From positions 1 to 6,443 of the forward strand of contig CAMHBN010000109.1 in NCBI GenBank assembly GCA_946183385.1: a DNA stretch of 6,443 nt, read 5' to 3'. The position numbers and the translations under genes are program-made. Origin of the DNA: an uncultured Ruminococcus sp. (lineage in GTDB: Bacteria > Bacillota > Clostridia > Oscillospirales > Ruminococcaceae). Below are positions 1-5,625 of this stretch, piece by piece (the first letter of the stretch is position 1; each line of letters starts with the position of its first letter). The notes under the pieces were generated by a model. That model had not been told where the DNA came from and did no database searches. It worked only from the letters and a program-made list of their open reading frames with translations.

Positions 1-52
1 GGGGGCTCCCTGCGGCTGTTTTTGACTGCCGTTCGTGCGGCGGAAAAAGATT

Positions 53-77
53 CGCGGCTCAGAATATCCGAGCCGCG
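53..77. terminator. Bidirectional intrinsic terminator hairpin
   Basis: Two perfect 8-base arms, CGCGGCTC (53-60) and GAGCCGCG (70-77), enclose a 9-base loop. On the plus strand the stem is followed directly by TTTTT, so it can end a gene entering from left of the window. On the minus strand it lies 16 bases past the stop of the solute-binding protein gene and is followed four bases later by a run of five U (bases 45-49 read in reverse). It therefore probably ends that transcript as well. Bases 1-52 hold no gene I can support. Confidence 0.75.
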
Positions 78-93
78 TTTTTCGTTGTTTCGG

Positions 94-1770
94 TCATGAA
101 GCGCTTCCGATAATGCCGCATCTTCTGTGCACCTCGTCCGTGAGAGCATCGAAGTAGATCTGCGGGTTGGCGTCGTTGTACTCGGTGTTATATTCCTCCC
201 ATGTCTTCTCGAAATCGTCGCTCATTACCAGCAGAGGCATATATTTACGCTTTATGCTGCTGATAGCCTTTGATACCTTGCCGTACTCGGTAGCGTCCGT
301 AACGGAGCTCTCGAACGACCACATCGGATACCAGTCGGGATTTTTCTGCGGTTCGTTGAGAAATTCCGTGTATGTCTGCTTGCCGTAAGCGTCGAAGCAT
401 TTCTGGATGGCGGGGTCGAGGTGATCGTGGAATATCTTCGGCTGATTTGAAGCCGTGTATGCGTTGATGTTGTCGGGAGCCATACCGCCGTAATGAGGCA
501 TATACGAATACTCGCACCTGTGCTTGAGCGAATAAGACGTATCGTTCCAGTTCTTGTACTGCTCGTCGGTCTGGTCGAAGTAGCCGTTCTCGTCAACGAA
601 GTAGTCAACGCCTTCTACGCCCCAGTAGCGGAGATTGAGTATCTCGGGCTCGATGAGCTTGCTCATGAACTCTACAGCGCCCTCGGGGTCGGCACAGCTC
701 GTGCTTATGCCGACGCCTGTCGAGGCGTTGAACGCCGCCATATCGCGGTATTTTTCCTCGATACCCTCGTCGATGGTGATACCGAAGGGGATATATGTAC
801 ACTCGCTGGGGAGCTTACGCTCGCTGCTTCCGAAGTTCCAGTGCTGGTCAACCATACCGAGGACTCTTCCTGTCTCCAGCTTCTCGTAATATGCAGCGTG
901 ACCCATTACGAAGCACTCGGGATCCACGATGCCCTTCCTGTACTCCTCGTTCAGCTTCTGGAACCATCTTTTAGCTGTCGGCAGGAGGTTGTAGTCCTTA
1001 GCCTCAAGGGTATCGGGGTCAACGAAGCAGCAGCCGTCGTTGGGATGACCGTCGAGGAACATCGGCGGGTTGTCGAGAGCGAACATACGCACCTCGGATA
1101 CCTGCATCTCGTAGCCGATATAGGGCTCGCCGTTCTCATCGACGGGATTTGCCTCGATGTAGTCCTCGATGAGGTCGAAGTAGTCGTCGAGAGTTTTCAG
1201 CTTGGGGTAATTCGCCCACTCGAGCACCTTGACCTGAAGCCAGAAAGCCTCGCCGCTGTGAACGTTGCTGGTATCCTTCTGGTGAACGGCGGAGAAGAGG
1301 GGGATATAGTAGATATGTCCGTCCTCGGCACGCAGCGTATCCCACTGAGCGTCGGTATACAGCGCTTTCAGGCTGGGGTACTTGTCCCAGTAATTATCGA
1401 GAGGGATGAAGGCATTTTCCTTGATTAGCCGCTGGCAGTTCGGACCGTCGGGCGAGATGAAATCGGGGTATTTTCCCGACATTATCATATCTCCGAACAG
1501 ACTGTCAACGTCGGACTGGTCCTCCAGCCATGTCTCATAGAGGATACAGCCTGTTTTCTCGGCGATGATATTGCGTATCTCGTTGTTTTCGTCGAGCACG
1601 TTTGAGTTCTGCGCGCAGAAAAATCCTGTAAATTCCTTGATGTCCTGTTCTGTGGATTCCTTCTTGGATTCCTTGGTCTCCTTGGATTCGGTCTCGGCTG
1701 AAGAGCAGCCGACCGCCGAGCACAATACCAGAGCTGCTGATATTGCTGACAGAGCCTGTTTTATGGTCAT
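94..1770 (-). CDS. ABC transporter extracellular solute-binding lipoprotein (family 1, LplA/LipO-like)
   Basis: This 558-residue lipoprotein probably captures a sugar or oligosaccharide outside the membrane and delivers it to an ABC importer. Residues 1-21 are a lipoprotein signal peptide (Lys4, hydrophobic core, A-V-G-C lipobox), so Cys22 would be lipidated. A Ser/Glu/Lys/Thr-rich linker follows (23-46), then a periplasmic-binding-type fold from about residue 47. The stretch W-L-Q-V-K-V-L-E-W with following Y-P-K-L-K-T-L-D-D-Y, and a C-terminal tail beginning Y-N-D-A-N-P, are typical of the LplA/LipO group. The start at 1770 is chosen because it has a good ribosome site and gives a clean signal peptide; an in-frame ATG at 1842 lies at the promoter itself and cannot be used. 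No permease or ATPase gene is adjacent in the window, so the ligand cannot be inferred. It is transcribed away from the pilus genes and is probably unrelated to them. Confidence 0.85.
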   Translation of the reverse strand: MTIKQALSAISAALVLCSAVGCSSAETESKETKESKKESTEQDIKEFTGFFCAQNSNVLDENNEIRNIIAEKTGCILYETWLEDQSDVDSLFGDMIMSGKYPDFISPDGPNCQRLIKENAFIPLDNYWDKYPSLKALYTDAQWDTLRAEDGHIYYIPLFSAVHQKDTSNVHSGEAFWLQVKVLEWANYPKLKTLDDYFDLIEDYIEANPVDENGEPYIGYEMQVSEVRMFALDNPPMFLDGHPNDGCCFVDPDTLEAKDYNLLPTAKRWFQKLNEEYRKGIVDPECFVMGHAAYYEKLETGRVLGMVDQHWNFGSSERKLPSECTYIPFGITIDEGIEEKYRDMAAFNASTGVGISTSCADPEGAVEFMSKLIEPEILNLRYWGVEGVDYFVDENGYFDQTDEQYKNWNDTSYSLKHRCEYSYMPHYGGMAPDNINAYTASNQPKIFHDHLDPAIQKCFDAYGKQTYTEFLNEPQKNPDWYPMWSFESSVTDATEYGKVSKAISSIKRKYMPLLVMSDDFEKTWEEYNTEYNDANPQIYFDALTDEVHRRCGIIGSAS

Positions 1771-1777
1771 ATTCTTT

Positions 1778-1784
1778 CCCCCTT
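1778..1784 (-). promoter_or_regulatory. Ribosome binding site that fixes the lipoprotein start
   Basis: Read on the minus strand this is AAGGGGG, seven bases before the ATG at 1770. It selects the start that gives a proper lipoprotein signal peptide over the longer in-frame ATG at 1842. Confidence 0.7.
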
Positions 1785-1834
1785 TTTGTTGTGATAGTAA
1801 TGCAGATGATATAATGACTGATTTGAAATATGTT

Positions 1835-1853
1835 TTATACACTCATTATACAC
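1835..1853. repeat. Tandem 8-base direct repeat over the -10 region
   Basis: TTATACAC occurs at 1835-1842 and again at 1846-1853, an 11-base period of about one helical turn. The second copy contains most of the -10 box of the minus-strand promoter and the first covers the expected start of transcription. It could be a binding site for a regulator, or a chance result of AT-rich promoter sequence. Confidence 0.4.
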
Positions 1854-1873
1854 TTATTTCAGTTTATTGTCAA
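1845..1873 (-). promoter_or_regulatory. Perfect sigma-A-type promoter for the lipoprotein gene
   Basis: On the minus strand the -35 box is TTGACA (1873-1868) and the -10 box is TATAAT (1850-1845), with exactly 17 bases between. All twelve consensus bases match. Transcription would begin near 1838, giving a leader of about 68 bases before the ATG at 1770. No structured leader element is evident. Confidence 0.85.
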
Positions 1874-2046
1874 TTATCCACAATAACTTTAACGAAAAAT
1901 TCATATTTCAGTGTACATTTACTATAAATCATAGTGAACAATACTCAGCGTATATCTACATGATGGGATGAAGTTCAGACGAACAGACTTTTGGGTTAAA
2001 TAACATTAACAAAACAAATTTAGCAATATAAGGATATTTCGGCACA

Positions 2047-2080
2047 TTTACCATTGTGTTATTTGCTTTACAGTGGTAAA
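2047..2080. repeat. Inverted repeat over the putative pilus promoter
   Basis: The left arm TTTACCATTG (2047-2056) and the right arm CAGTGGTAAA (2071-2080) pair at nine of ten positions, with 14 bases between. The right arm overlaps the -35-like TTTACA at 2067-2072. The spacing fits a dimeric or tetrameric DNA-binding regulator. It has no U-run and A-rich sequence follows, so a terminator is unlikely. Confidence 0.5.
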
Positions 2081-2096
2081 ATATACAATGTATAGG
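2067..2096 (+). promoter_or_regulatory. Candidate promoter of the pilus operon
   Basis: A -35-like TTTACA (2067-2072) and a -10-like TATAGG (2091-2096) lie 18 bases apart, about 40 bases before the first gene. The -10 box is a weak match. A second possible -10, TATACT at 2112-2117, has only a poor -35 partner. The weak match next to symmetric elements would suit a promoter needing an activator, but the exact start is uncertain. Confidence 0.4.
2082..2094. repeat. 13-base palindrome at the putative -10 region
   Basis: TATACA, a central A, then TGTATA form a perfect palindrome that touches the -10 candidate. It is distinct from the inverted repeat just upstream and could be a second operator half. 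Its AT richness makes a chance match possible. Confidence 0.35.
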
Positions 2097-2137
2097 CATA
2101 TTTATTTTTTATATACTATAAAGCTTTCTGGAGTGTG

Positions 2138-2692
2138 ATGCCCGTGAGTGAAACGGAAGATACCGCTATTGCCGCAGAGCCCGCAAAAAAAGCGAAGAAA
2201 AAGCACTCGGCAGGCTACTACGCCGCCACCTTCTTCGCTAAGACAGCCTGTACCGTTCTGGCTTTGTGGCTCCTGTTCACTTTCGTTGCGGGAGTATATA
2301 TCTGCCGCAGCAATTCGTCGTTCCCGATGGTGAAGGACGGCGACCTGTGTATCACATATCGCCTCGGCAAGCCGAAACAGGGCGATCTGCTGGTATACAA
2401 ACGAGACGGTGATATCCGTTTCGGAAGGCTTATCGCCTTCGGAGGGGATGAGGTCGGTATCAGTGAAGATACGGTCACGGTGAACGGCTACGCCGTGTAC
2501 GATGATACCGTATATCCGACCAATGCAGACGGAGCAAAGATATCATTCCCCTACACAATACCCGAAAACTGCGTTTTTGTACTGAACGATTTCCGCACAG
2601 ACAGTACCAATGACAGCCGCACTTACGGCGGAATACCGCTCGGCGACGTCAAAGGGAAAGTGGTCTTCGTGATGCGCAGACGCGGCATATAA
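2138..2692 (+). CDS. sipA: Signal peptidase I-like (S26 family) SipA-type pilus assembly protein, catalytic Lys replaced
   Basis: This 184-residue membrane protein has the signal peptidase I fold markers: a Lys-rich cytoplasmic tail (residues 17-23), one membrane span (about 32-55), a box B region S60-S-F-P, then G82-D-L-L-V, and a box E-like N150-D-F-R with D159-S-R. Aligned by eye to Bacillus SipS, Ser60 fits the nucleophile, but the catalytic Lys of Y-V-K-R-I-I-G is Gly96 in R-F-G-R-L-I-A. The enzyme is thus probably inactive as a usual Ser/Lys peptidase. Streptococcus pyogenes SipA, needed for pilus polymerisation, is (from memory) also altered at both catalytic positions, with Gly for Lys. 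Being the first gene before pilin and sortase supports an assembly role. The ATG at 2138 lies only 4 bases after GGAG; in-frame GTGs at 2135 and 2144 are alternatives. Databases would likely call it signal peptidase I (lepB). Confidence 0.8.
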   Translation: MPVSETEDTAIAAEPAKKAKKKHSAGYYAATFFAKTACTVLALWLLFTFVAGVYICRSNSSFPMVKDGDLCITYRLGKPKQGDLLVYKRDGDIRFGRLIAFGGDEVGISEDTVTVNGYAVYDDTVYPTNADGAKISFPYTIPENCVFVLNDFRTDSTNDSRTYGGIPLGDVKGKVVFVMRRRGI

Positions 2693-2720
2693 ATAAGTTT
2701 AACCTTGTTTGATGAAATAA

Positions 2721-2726
2721 AGGAGG
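2721..2726 (+). promoter_or_regulatory. Perfect ribosome binding site of the major pilin
   Basis: AGGAGG lies 8 bases before the ATG at 2735. It excludes the upstream in-frame TTG at 2705, and it is the strongest ribosome site in the operon, as expected for the most abundant pilus subunit. Confidence 0.85.
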
Positions 2727-2734
2727 AAAATCAA

Positions 2735-4114
2735 ATGAAAATCAAAAAGACATTAGCAGCAGTTGCCTCTATGGCAATGCTCGCAACAACGGCGTTTACC
2801 GTACCGATGAATGCAGGTGCGGCAGGCGGAGGAAACTATTCCAGTACCATCAGAGGTGATTTATCCACTAAATTTGACAAGTATCTGGTAATGCACACGA
2901 GCGCACACGTGCCCGATGCAGCATTTACCTATACTATCGAACCCGGAGATGGAGTTACCGGAACGGAAACTACTTACGAGGTTTTTGCGGGTGTCGGAAC
3001 GCCTGTATTCAGAGCTGATGATACAGCAAATACAGGTTCAGCCGATGCAGGAAAGGTAGTTTTCTCAAACGCTGACACAACTATTGCCGAAGCAAGTGTT
3101 GCAGCAGGTGATGCTCCTGCCTTTACTACTACGGGCGAGGGCAATACAGCTGATGAGAAGTATGCAAAGAAGGTGCTTACAATTGATTTCCCGAATGACA
3201 CACCCTTCAAGGAGCCGGGAATCTACCGTTATGTGATCACCGAAAACCCAGGAACTTCTGTTCCCGGTGTAACTATGGATCCCGTTTCCACAAGGACACT
3301 TGACGTGTACGTTGTTGACGATTATGACTCTGCTACTAATACCAACTACCTGAAATTTGATACTGCTGTTCTTTATTCAGGAACAATTACAGCCGGTCCC
3401 AAAAAGGAGCTTCCCGCAGAAGGCAGTGCCGCAGCTGTTCCCAACGGTCTTGAGGCAGGAGACAAGAGCAAAGGCTTTACAAACTCCTACACAGCAAGAA
3501 CTCTTTCCTTCGGCAAGGAGGTCGAGGGCAATCAGGGTTCAAAGGACAAATACTTCAAGTTCACACTCACCATTGCCAATGCCGCTGGTGCAACTCTGGA
3601 CGTGACAGTTGCCGACATGGAGACGTCTACGACTGAGACATCCGCAACTATCTACACAAAAGCGGTTATGGATGCTGCAAACAATGCCGACGATGTTGAT
3701 ACAATTGACGGACACCAGATAAAGGTGGGCACAACAGGAACCGTAACAAAGTATTATTATCTCCGTGACGGTCAGTATGTAACAATATCAGGACTTCCTC
3801 AGGGAGCTACATACACTCTTACAGAGGCTGCTGAAGACTATACATCCGCAGAACATACAGCTACGATCGCTGTTCCCGCTGTAGGAACAGAAGGTGACCC
3901 GGGCTATGTTGCAGCTAAGACTTACAACGATGATGTAAGCGGTACTATCGGAGCAAACGACATCTACACAGGATTCACAAATACAAAAATAGGTCTCCTT
4001 CCCACAGGTATCCTCTTATCCGTTGCGGGACCTGCTGTTATAGGCATCATTGCTCTCCTCGGCATCGCCGTACTGTTCATCAGAGGCAGACGCAGAAGAG
4101 CCGAAGAAGAATAA
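2735..4114 (+). CDS. Major pilin, FctA/Spy0128-type with two isopeptide domains and sortase sorting signal
   Basis: This 459-residue secreted protein is the probable pilus backbone. Residues 1-29 are a Sec signal peptide with A-G-A before the cut. Domain 1 (about 35-253) is an FctA-type pilin domain: first-strand Lys49 in F-D-K-Y-L, Glu170 in Y-R-Y-V-I-T-E, and Asn250 in F-T-N-S-Y fit the Lys/Glu/Asn set for an internal isopeptide bond. Domain 2 (about 254-417, DUF7601-like) repeats the pattern with Lys261, Glu364 in Y-T-L-T-E, and Asn416 in F-T-N-T-K. The C-terminus is a wall-sorting signal: L421-L-P-T-G, a hydrophobic span (about 426-449) and a basic tail R-G-R-R-R-R. The motif is closer to the V/L-P-T-G form used by FctA pilins than to strict LPxTG. 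The linking Lys is unknown; K223/K224 after A-G-P is a guess. GC on sampled lines is about 47%, against 55-60% in neighbours, perhaps codon bias of a highly expressed gene. Confidence 0.9.
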   Translation: MKIKKTLAAVASMAMLATTAFTVPMNAGAAGGGNYSSTIRGDLSTKFDKYLVMHTSAHVPDAAFTYTIEPGDGVTGTETTYEVFAGVGTPVFRADDTANTGSADAGKVVFSNADTTIAEASVAAGDAPAFTTTGEGNTADEKYAKKVLTIDFPNDTPFKEPGIYRYVITENPGTSVPGVTMDPVSTRTLDVYVVDDYDSATNTNYLKFDTAVLYSGTITAGPKKELPAEGSAAAVPNGLEAGDKSKGFTNSYTARTLSFGKEVEGNQGSKDKYFKFTLTIANAAGATLDVTVADMETSTTETSATIYTKAVMDAANNADDVDTIDGHQIKVGTTGTVTKYYYLRDGQYVTISGLPQGATYTLTEAAEDYTSAEHTATIAVPAVGTEGDPGYVAAKTYNDDVSGTIGANDIYTGFTNTKIGLLPTGILLSVAGPAVIGIIALLGIAVLFIRGRRRRAEEE

Positions 4115-4117
4115 ACC

Positions 4118-4816
4118 TTGCGTAAATTCTGGATAAGAATGAACGTCCTCTACGAGAGGGCAGTGTTTATCGCGCTCGCGCTCGTACTGCTGATAGTCTC
4201 GTGGTGTATGTACGACAACTACTACATCTACTCCCACACCTTCGAGGATAATATCATCAGGTACAAGCCCGGAAGCAGCTACGCTTTCTCGGCAGAGGAC
4301 CCTCAGCTGTCGGACGAGATGGTGGCATGGCTCACCATCGACGGCACAAAGATAGACTACCCTGTGATGCAGGGCAGCAGTAACATGAAATACCTCAACA
4401 CCGATCCGTTCGGCAGTTATTCGCTGTCAGGGAGCATATTCCTCGACAGCAGGAACAGCCCGGATATGTCCGACAGCTACTCGGTAGTGTACGGGCATCA
4501 CATGGAGCACGGGAAGATGTTCGGTGCGCTGGACAGCTTCCTCGACAGCTCATATCTTACGGAGCACACGAGCGGCTCGCTGATAATCGGCAGCAATGTC
4601 GAAAACACCTATCCGCTCGAGGTGTTCGCCTCCATGCAGGCAAAAGCCTCGGACGAGAACATATTTGAATTCAAGTGTACGGATATCATCGGATATATCC
4701 GCGAGAATTCAAAGGTCTTCCTCCATGAGGACGACAAGCCCGTGATCGCGCTCTCGACGTGCACGTCGGGGGACATGGTCACGAGGACCATTGTATTCTG
4801 TTATATCATCAAATAA
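4118..4816 (+). CDS. srtB: Class B sortase, probable pilin polymerase
   Basis: This 232-residue membrane-anchored cysteine transpeptidase probably cuts the pilin at its L-P-T-G motif and links it to the next subunit or the wall. An N-terminal basic segment is followed by one membrane span (about 15-31) and D-N-Y-Y-I-Y, as is common in class B sortases. The catalytic set is intact: His127 in V-V-Y-G-H, Cys215 in A-L-S-T-C, and Arg223 in T-R-T-I-V. The domain start W-L-T-I-D-G-T-K-I-D-Y-P-V is also typical. The first in-frame start is TTG at 4118, three bases after the pilin stop, with no clear ribosome site. The next is ATG at 4139, which would remove six residues of the basic segment. I prefer TTG because it keeps the usual R-K-F-W-I-R start, but this is not certain. 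Its place beside an FctA-type pilin matches the class B-like SrtC of S. pyogenes pilus loci. Confidence 0.9.
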   Translation: MRKFWIRMNVLYERAVFIALALVLLIVSWCMYDNYYIYSHTFEDNIIRYKPGSSYAFSAEDPQLSDEMVAWLTIDGTKIDYPVMQGSSNMKYLNTDPFGSYSLSGSIFLDSRNSPDMSDSYSVVYGHHMEHGKMFGALDSFLDSSYLTEHTSGSLIIGSNVENTYPLEVFASMQAKASDENIFEFKCTDIIGYIRENSKVFLHEDDKPVIALSTCTSGDMVTRTIVFCYIIK

Positions 4817-4837
4817 GCAAAAAAGGAGAGTGAGTGT

Positions 4838-5587
4838 ATGGTCACGGCACACAGATGTTTCTGTTGTCTCGCAGTATGCCTGCTCTCCCTTTTTGTTATT
4901 CCTTTCTGCGCTGTTACGGCACGCGCCTACGAAAAGGAACACCTTGAGATACCAGTTATGTGTCTCGACGTCGAGGATCTCGACGACCACATCTACAGCA
5001 TAAGAATAACCACCGAAGATCCGCTTGCTCCCGTTCCGCTGACGGACACTCTGATGATAAACGAAAACGGAGTGGGGCATTTTGAGATAGATATAGACGA
5101 GCCGGGCACGTTCGTGTACAATGTCTTCGAGCCGCAGGGCGATGAGGACGATATCGAATACGAGCAGACGGTATACACTGTGACAGTGTACGTAGAAACG
5201 AACGAGAATGACGAGCTTCTGTATTCTATGTCGTCGGCTGTCAACGGCAGAAATGTCAAATCTGAGGAGATACAGTTCCAGGACAGGCTGATGGACGGCT
5301 CCAACAGGAAAAAGCCTCATACTACTACCTTGTCGGAGACGGTCACCACTACCGCTCCCGACACTTCCGCGAGCGTGAGTGAAACGACCACGGCGACGAC
5401 CGTTACCACAGCCGCGGCTTCAACCACTGCTTCGACGACAAAAGCCGACGGTATCATCAGCTACGTCGGACAAGTCCTGACGGGCGACAGATTCCCCGCA
5501 AAAACGCTTTGCATCGTTATTGCCGCGTCTCTGACAGTTATGGTCGGCGCGTTCGCGCTGAGGAAGAAGAACGGCGATAAAGACTGA
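4838..5587 (+). CDS. FctA-like ancillary pilin (FctB position), Thr-rich stalk, degenerate sorting signal
   Basis: This 249-residue surface protein has a Sec signal peptide (1-30, ending A-R-A), a single FctA-type pilin domain (about 33-151), a Thr/Ser/Ala-rich stalk (162-201), a possible sorting motif Q212-V-L-T-G-D, a membrane span (about 223-241) and a basic tail K-K-N-G-D-K-D. The pilin domain shows I-P-V at the first strand, G-T-F-V-Y-N-V-F-E with Glu98, and Y-T-V-T-V-Y-V. The usual Lys after I-P-V is M41-C42, and the usual F-x-N-x-Y is F-Q-D-R-L (Asp149), so the internal isopeptide bond seems lost. The start at 4838 follows AAGGAG by 9 bases. Its place after the sortase equals fctB, the basal pilin, in streptococcal loci, so wall anchoring of the pilus is the likely role. 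A tip role is also possible. The signal peptide has five Cys, which is unusual. Confidence 0.75.
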   Translation: MVTAHRCFCCLAVCLLSLFVIPFCAVTARAYEKEHLEIPVMCLDVEDLDDHIYSIRITTEDPLAPVPLTDTLMINENGVGHFEIDIDEPGTFVYNVFEPQGDEDDIEYEQTVYTVTVYVETNENDELLYSMSSAVNGRNVKSEEIQFQDRLMDGSNRKKPHTTTLSETVTTTAPDTSASVSETTTATTVTTAAASTTASTTKADGIISYVGQVLTGDRFPAKTLCIVIAASLTVMVGAFALRKKNGDKD

Positions 5588-5625
5588 GCACATTTAATCA
5601 ATTACGAATGAAAGGAGATGATACG

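Larger units (their letters stand above)
1771..2137. other. Divergent intergenic region, no gene
   Basis: About 367 AT-rich bases separate the minus-strand lipoprotein gene from the plus-strand pilus operon. It holds the minus-strand consensus promoter near 1845-1873 and a plus-strand promoter candidate near 2067-2096 with two symmetric elements. A minor inverted repeat, TTACTAT / ATAGTGAA, sits at 1919-1938. I see no tRNA, no convincing riboswitch fold and no strong terminator. The stretch 1940-2046 shows nothing I can name. Confidence 0.6.

Noticed and set aside
1..111. Short plus-strand open frames at the left edge as the tail of an upstream gene
   Set aside because: They read through the terminator hairpin, and none shows a recognisable protein end.
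493..1428. Plus-strand open frame of 311 residues inside the lipoprotein gene
   Set aside because: It lies antisense to a well-supported gene, has no ribosome site, and its Val/Leu/Glu-rich sequence is the expected reverse reading of a GC-biased coding frame.
1771..1842. Longer N-terminus for the lipoprotein from the ATG at 1842
   Set aside because: That ATG sits just past the -10 box at the expected transcript start, and the extra 24 residues would bury the lipoprotein signal peptide.
2705..2734. Longer pilin start at TTG 2705
   Set aside because: It would place the perfect AGGAGG inside the coding region and put charged residues before the signal peptide.
4709..5320. Minus-strand open frame of 203 residues across the sortase end and ancillary pilin
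   Set aside because: It is antisense to two clear genes with good starts and domains, and its product resembles no family.
5320..5450. Tandem DNA repeat in the Thr-rich stalk
   Set aside because: The Thr codons are mixed (ACC, ACG, ACT, ACA) with no fixed unit, so it is a low-complexity protein segment rather than a DNA repeat.
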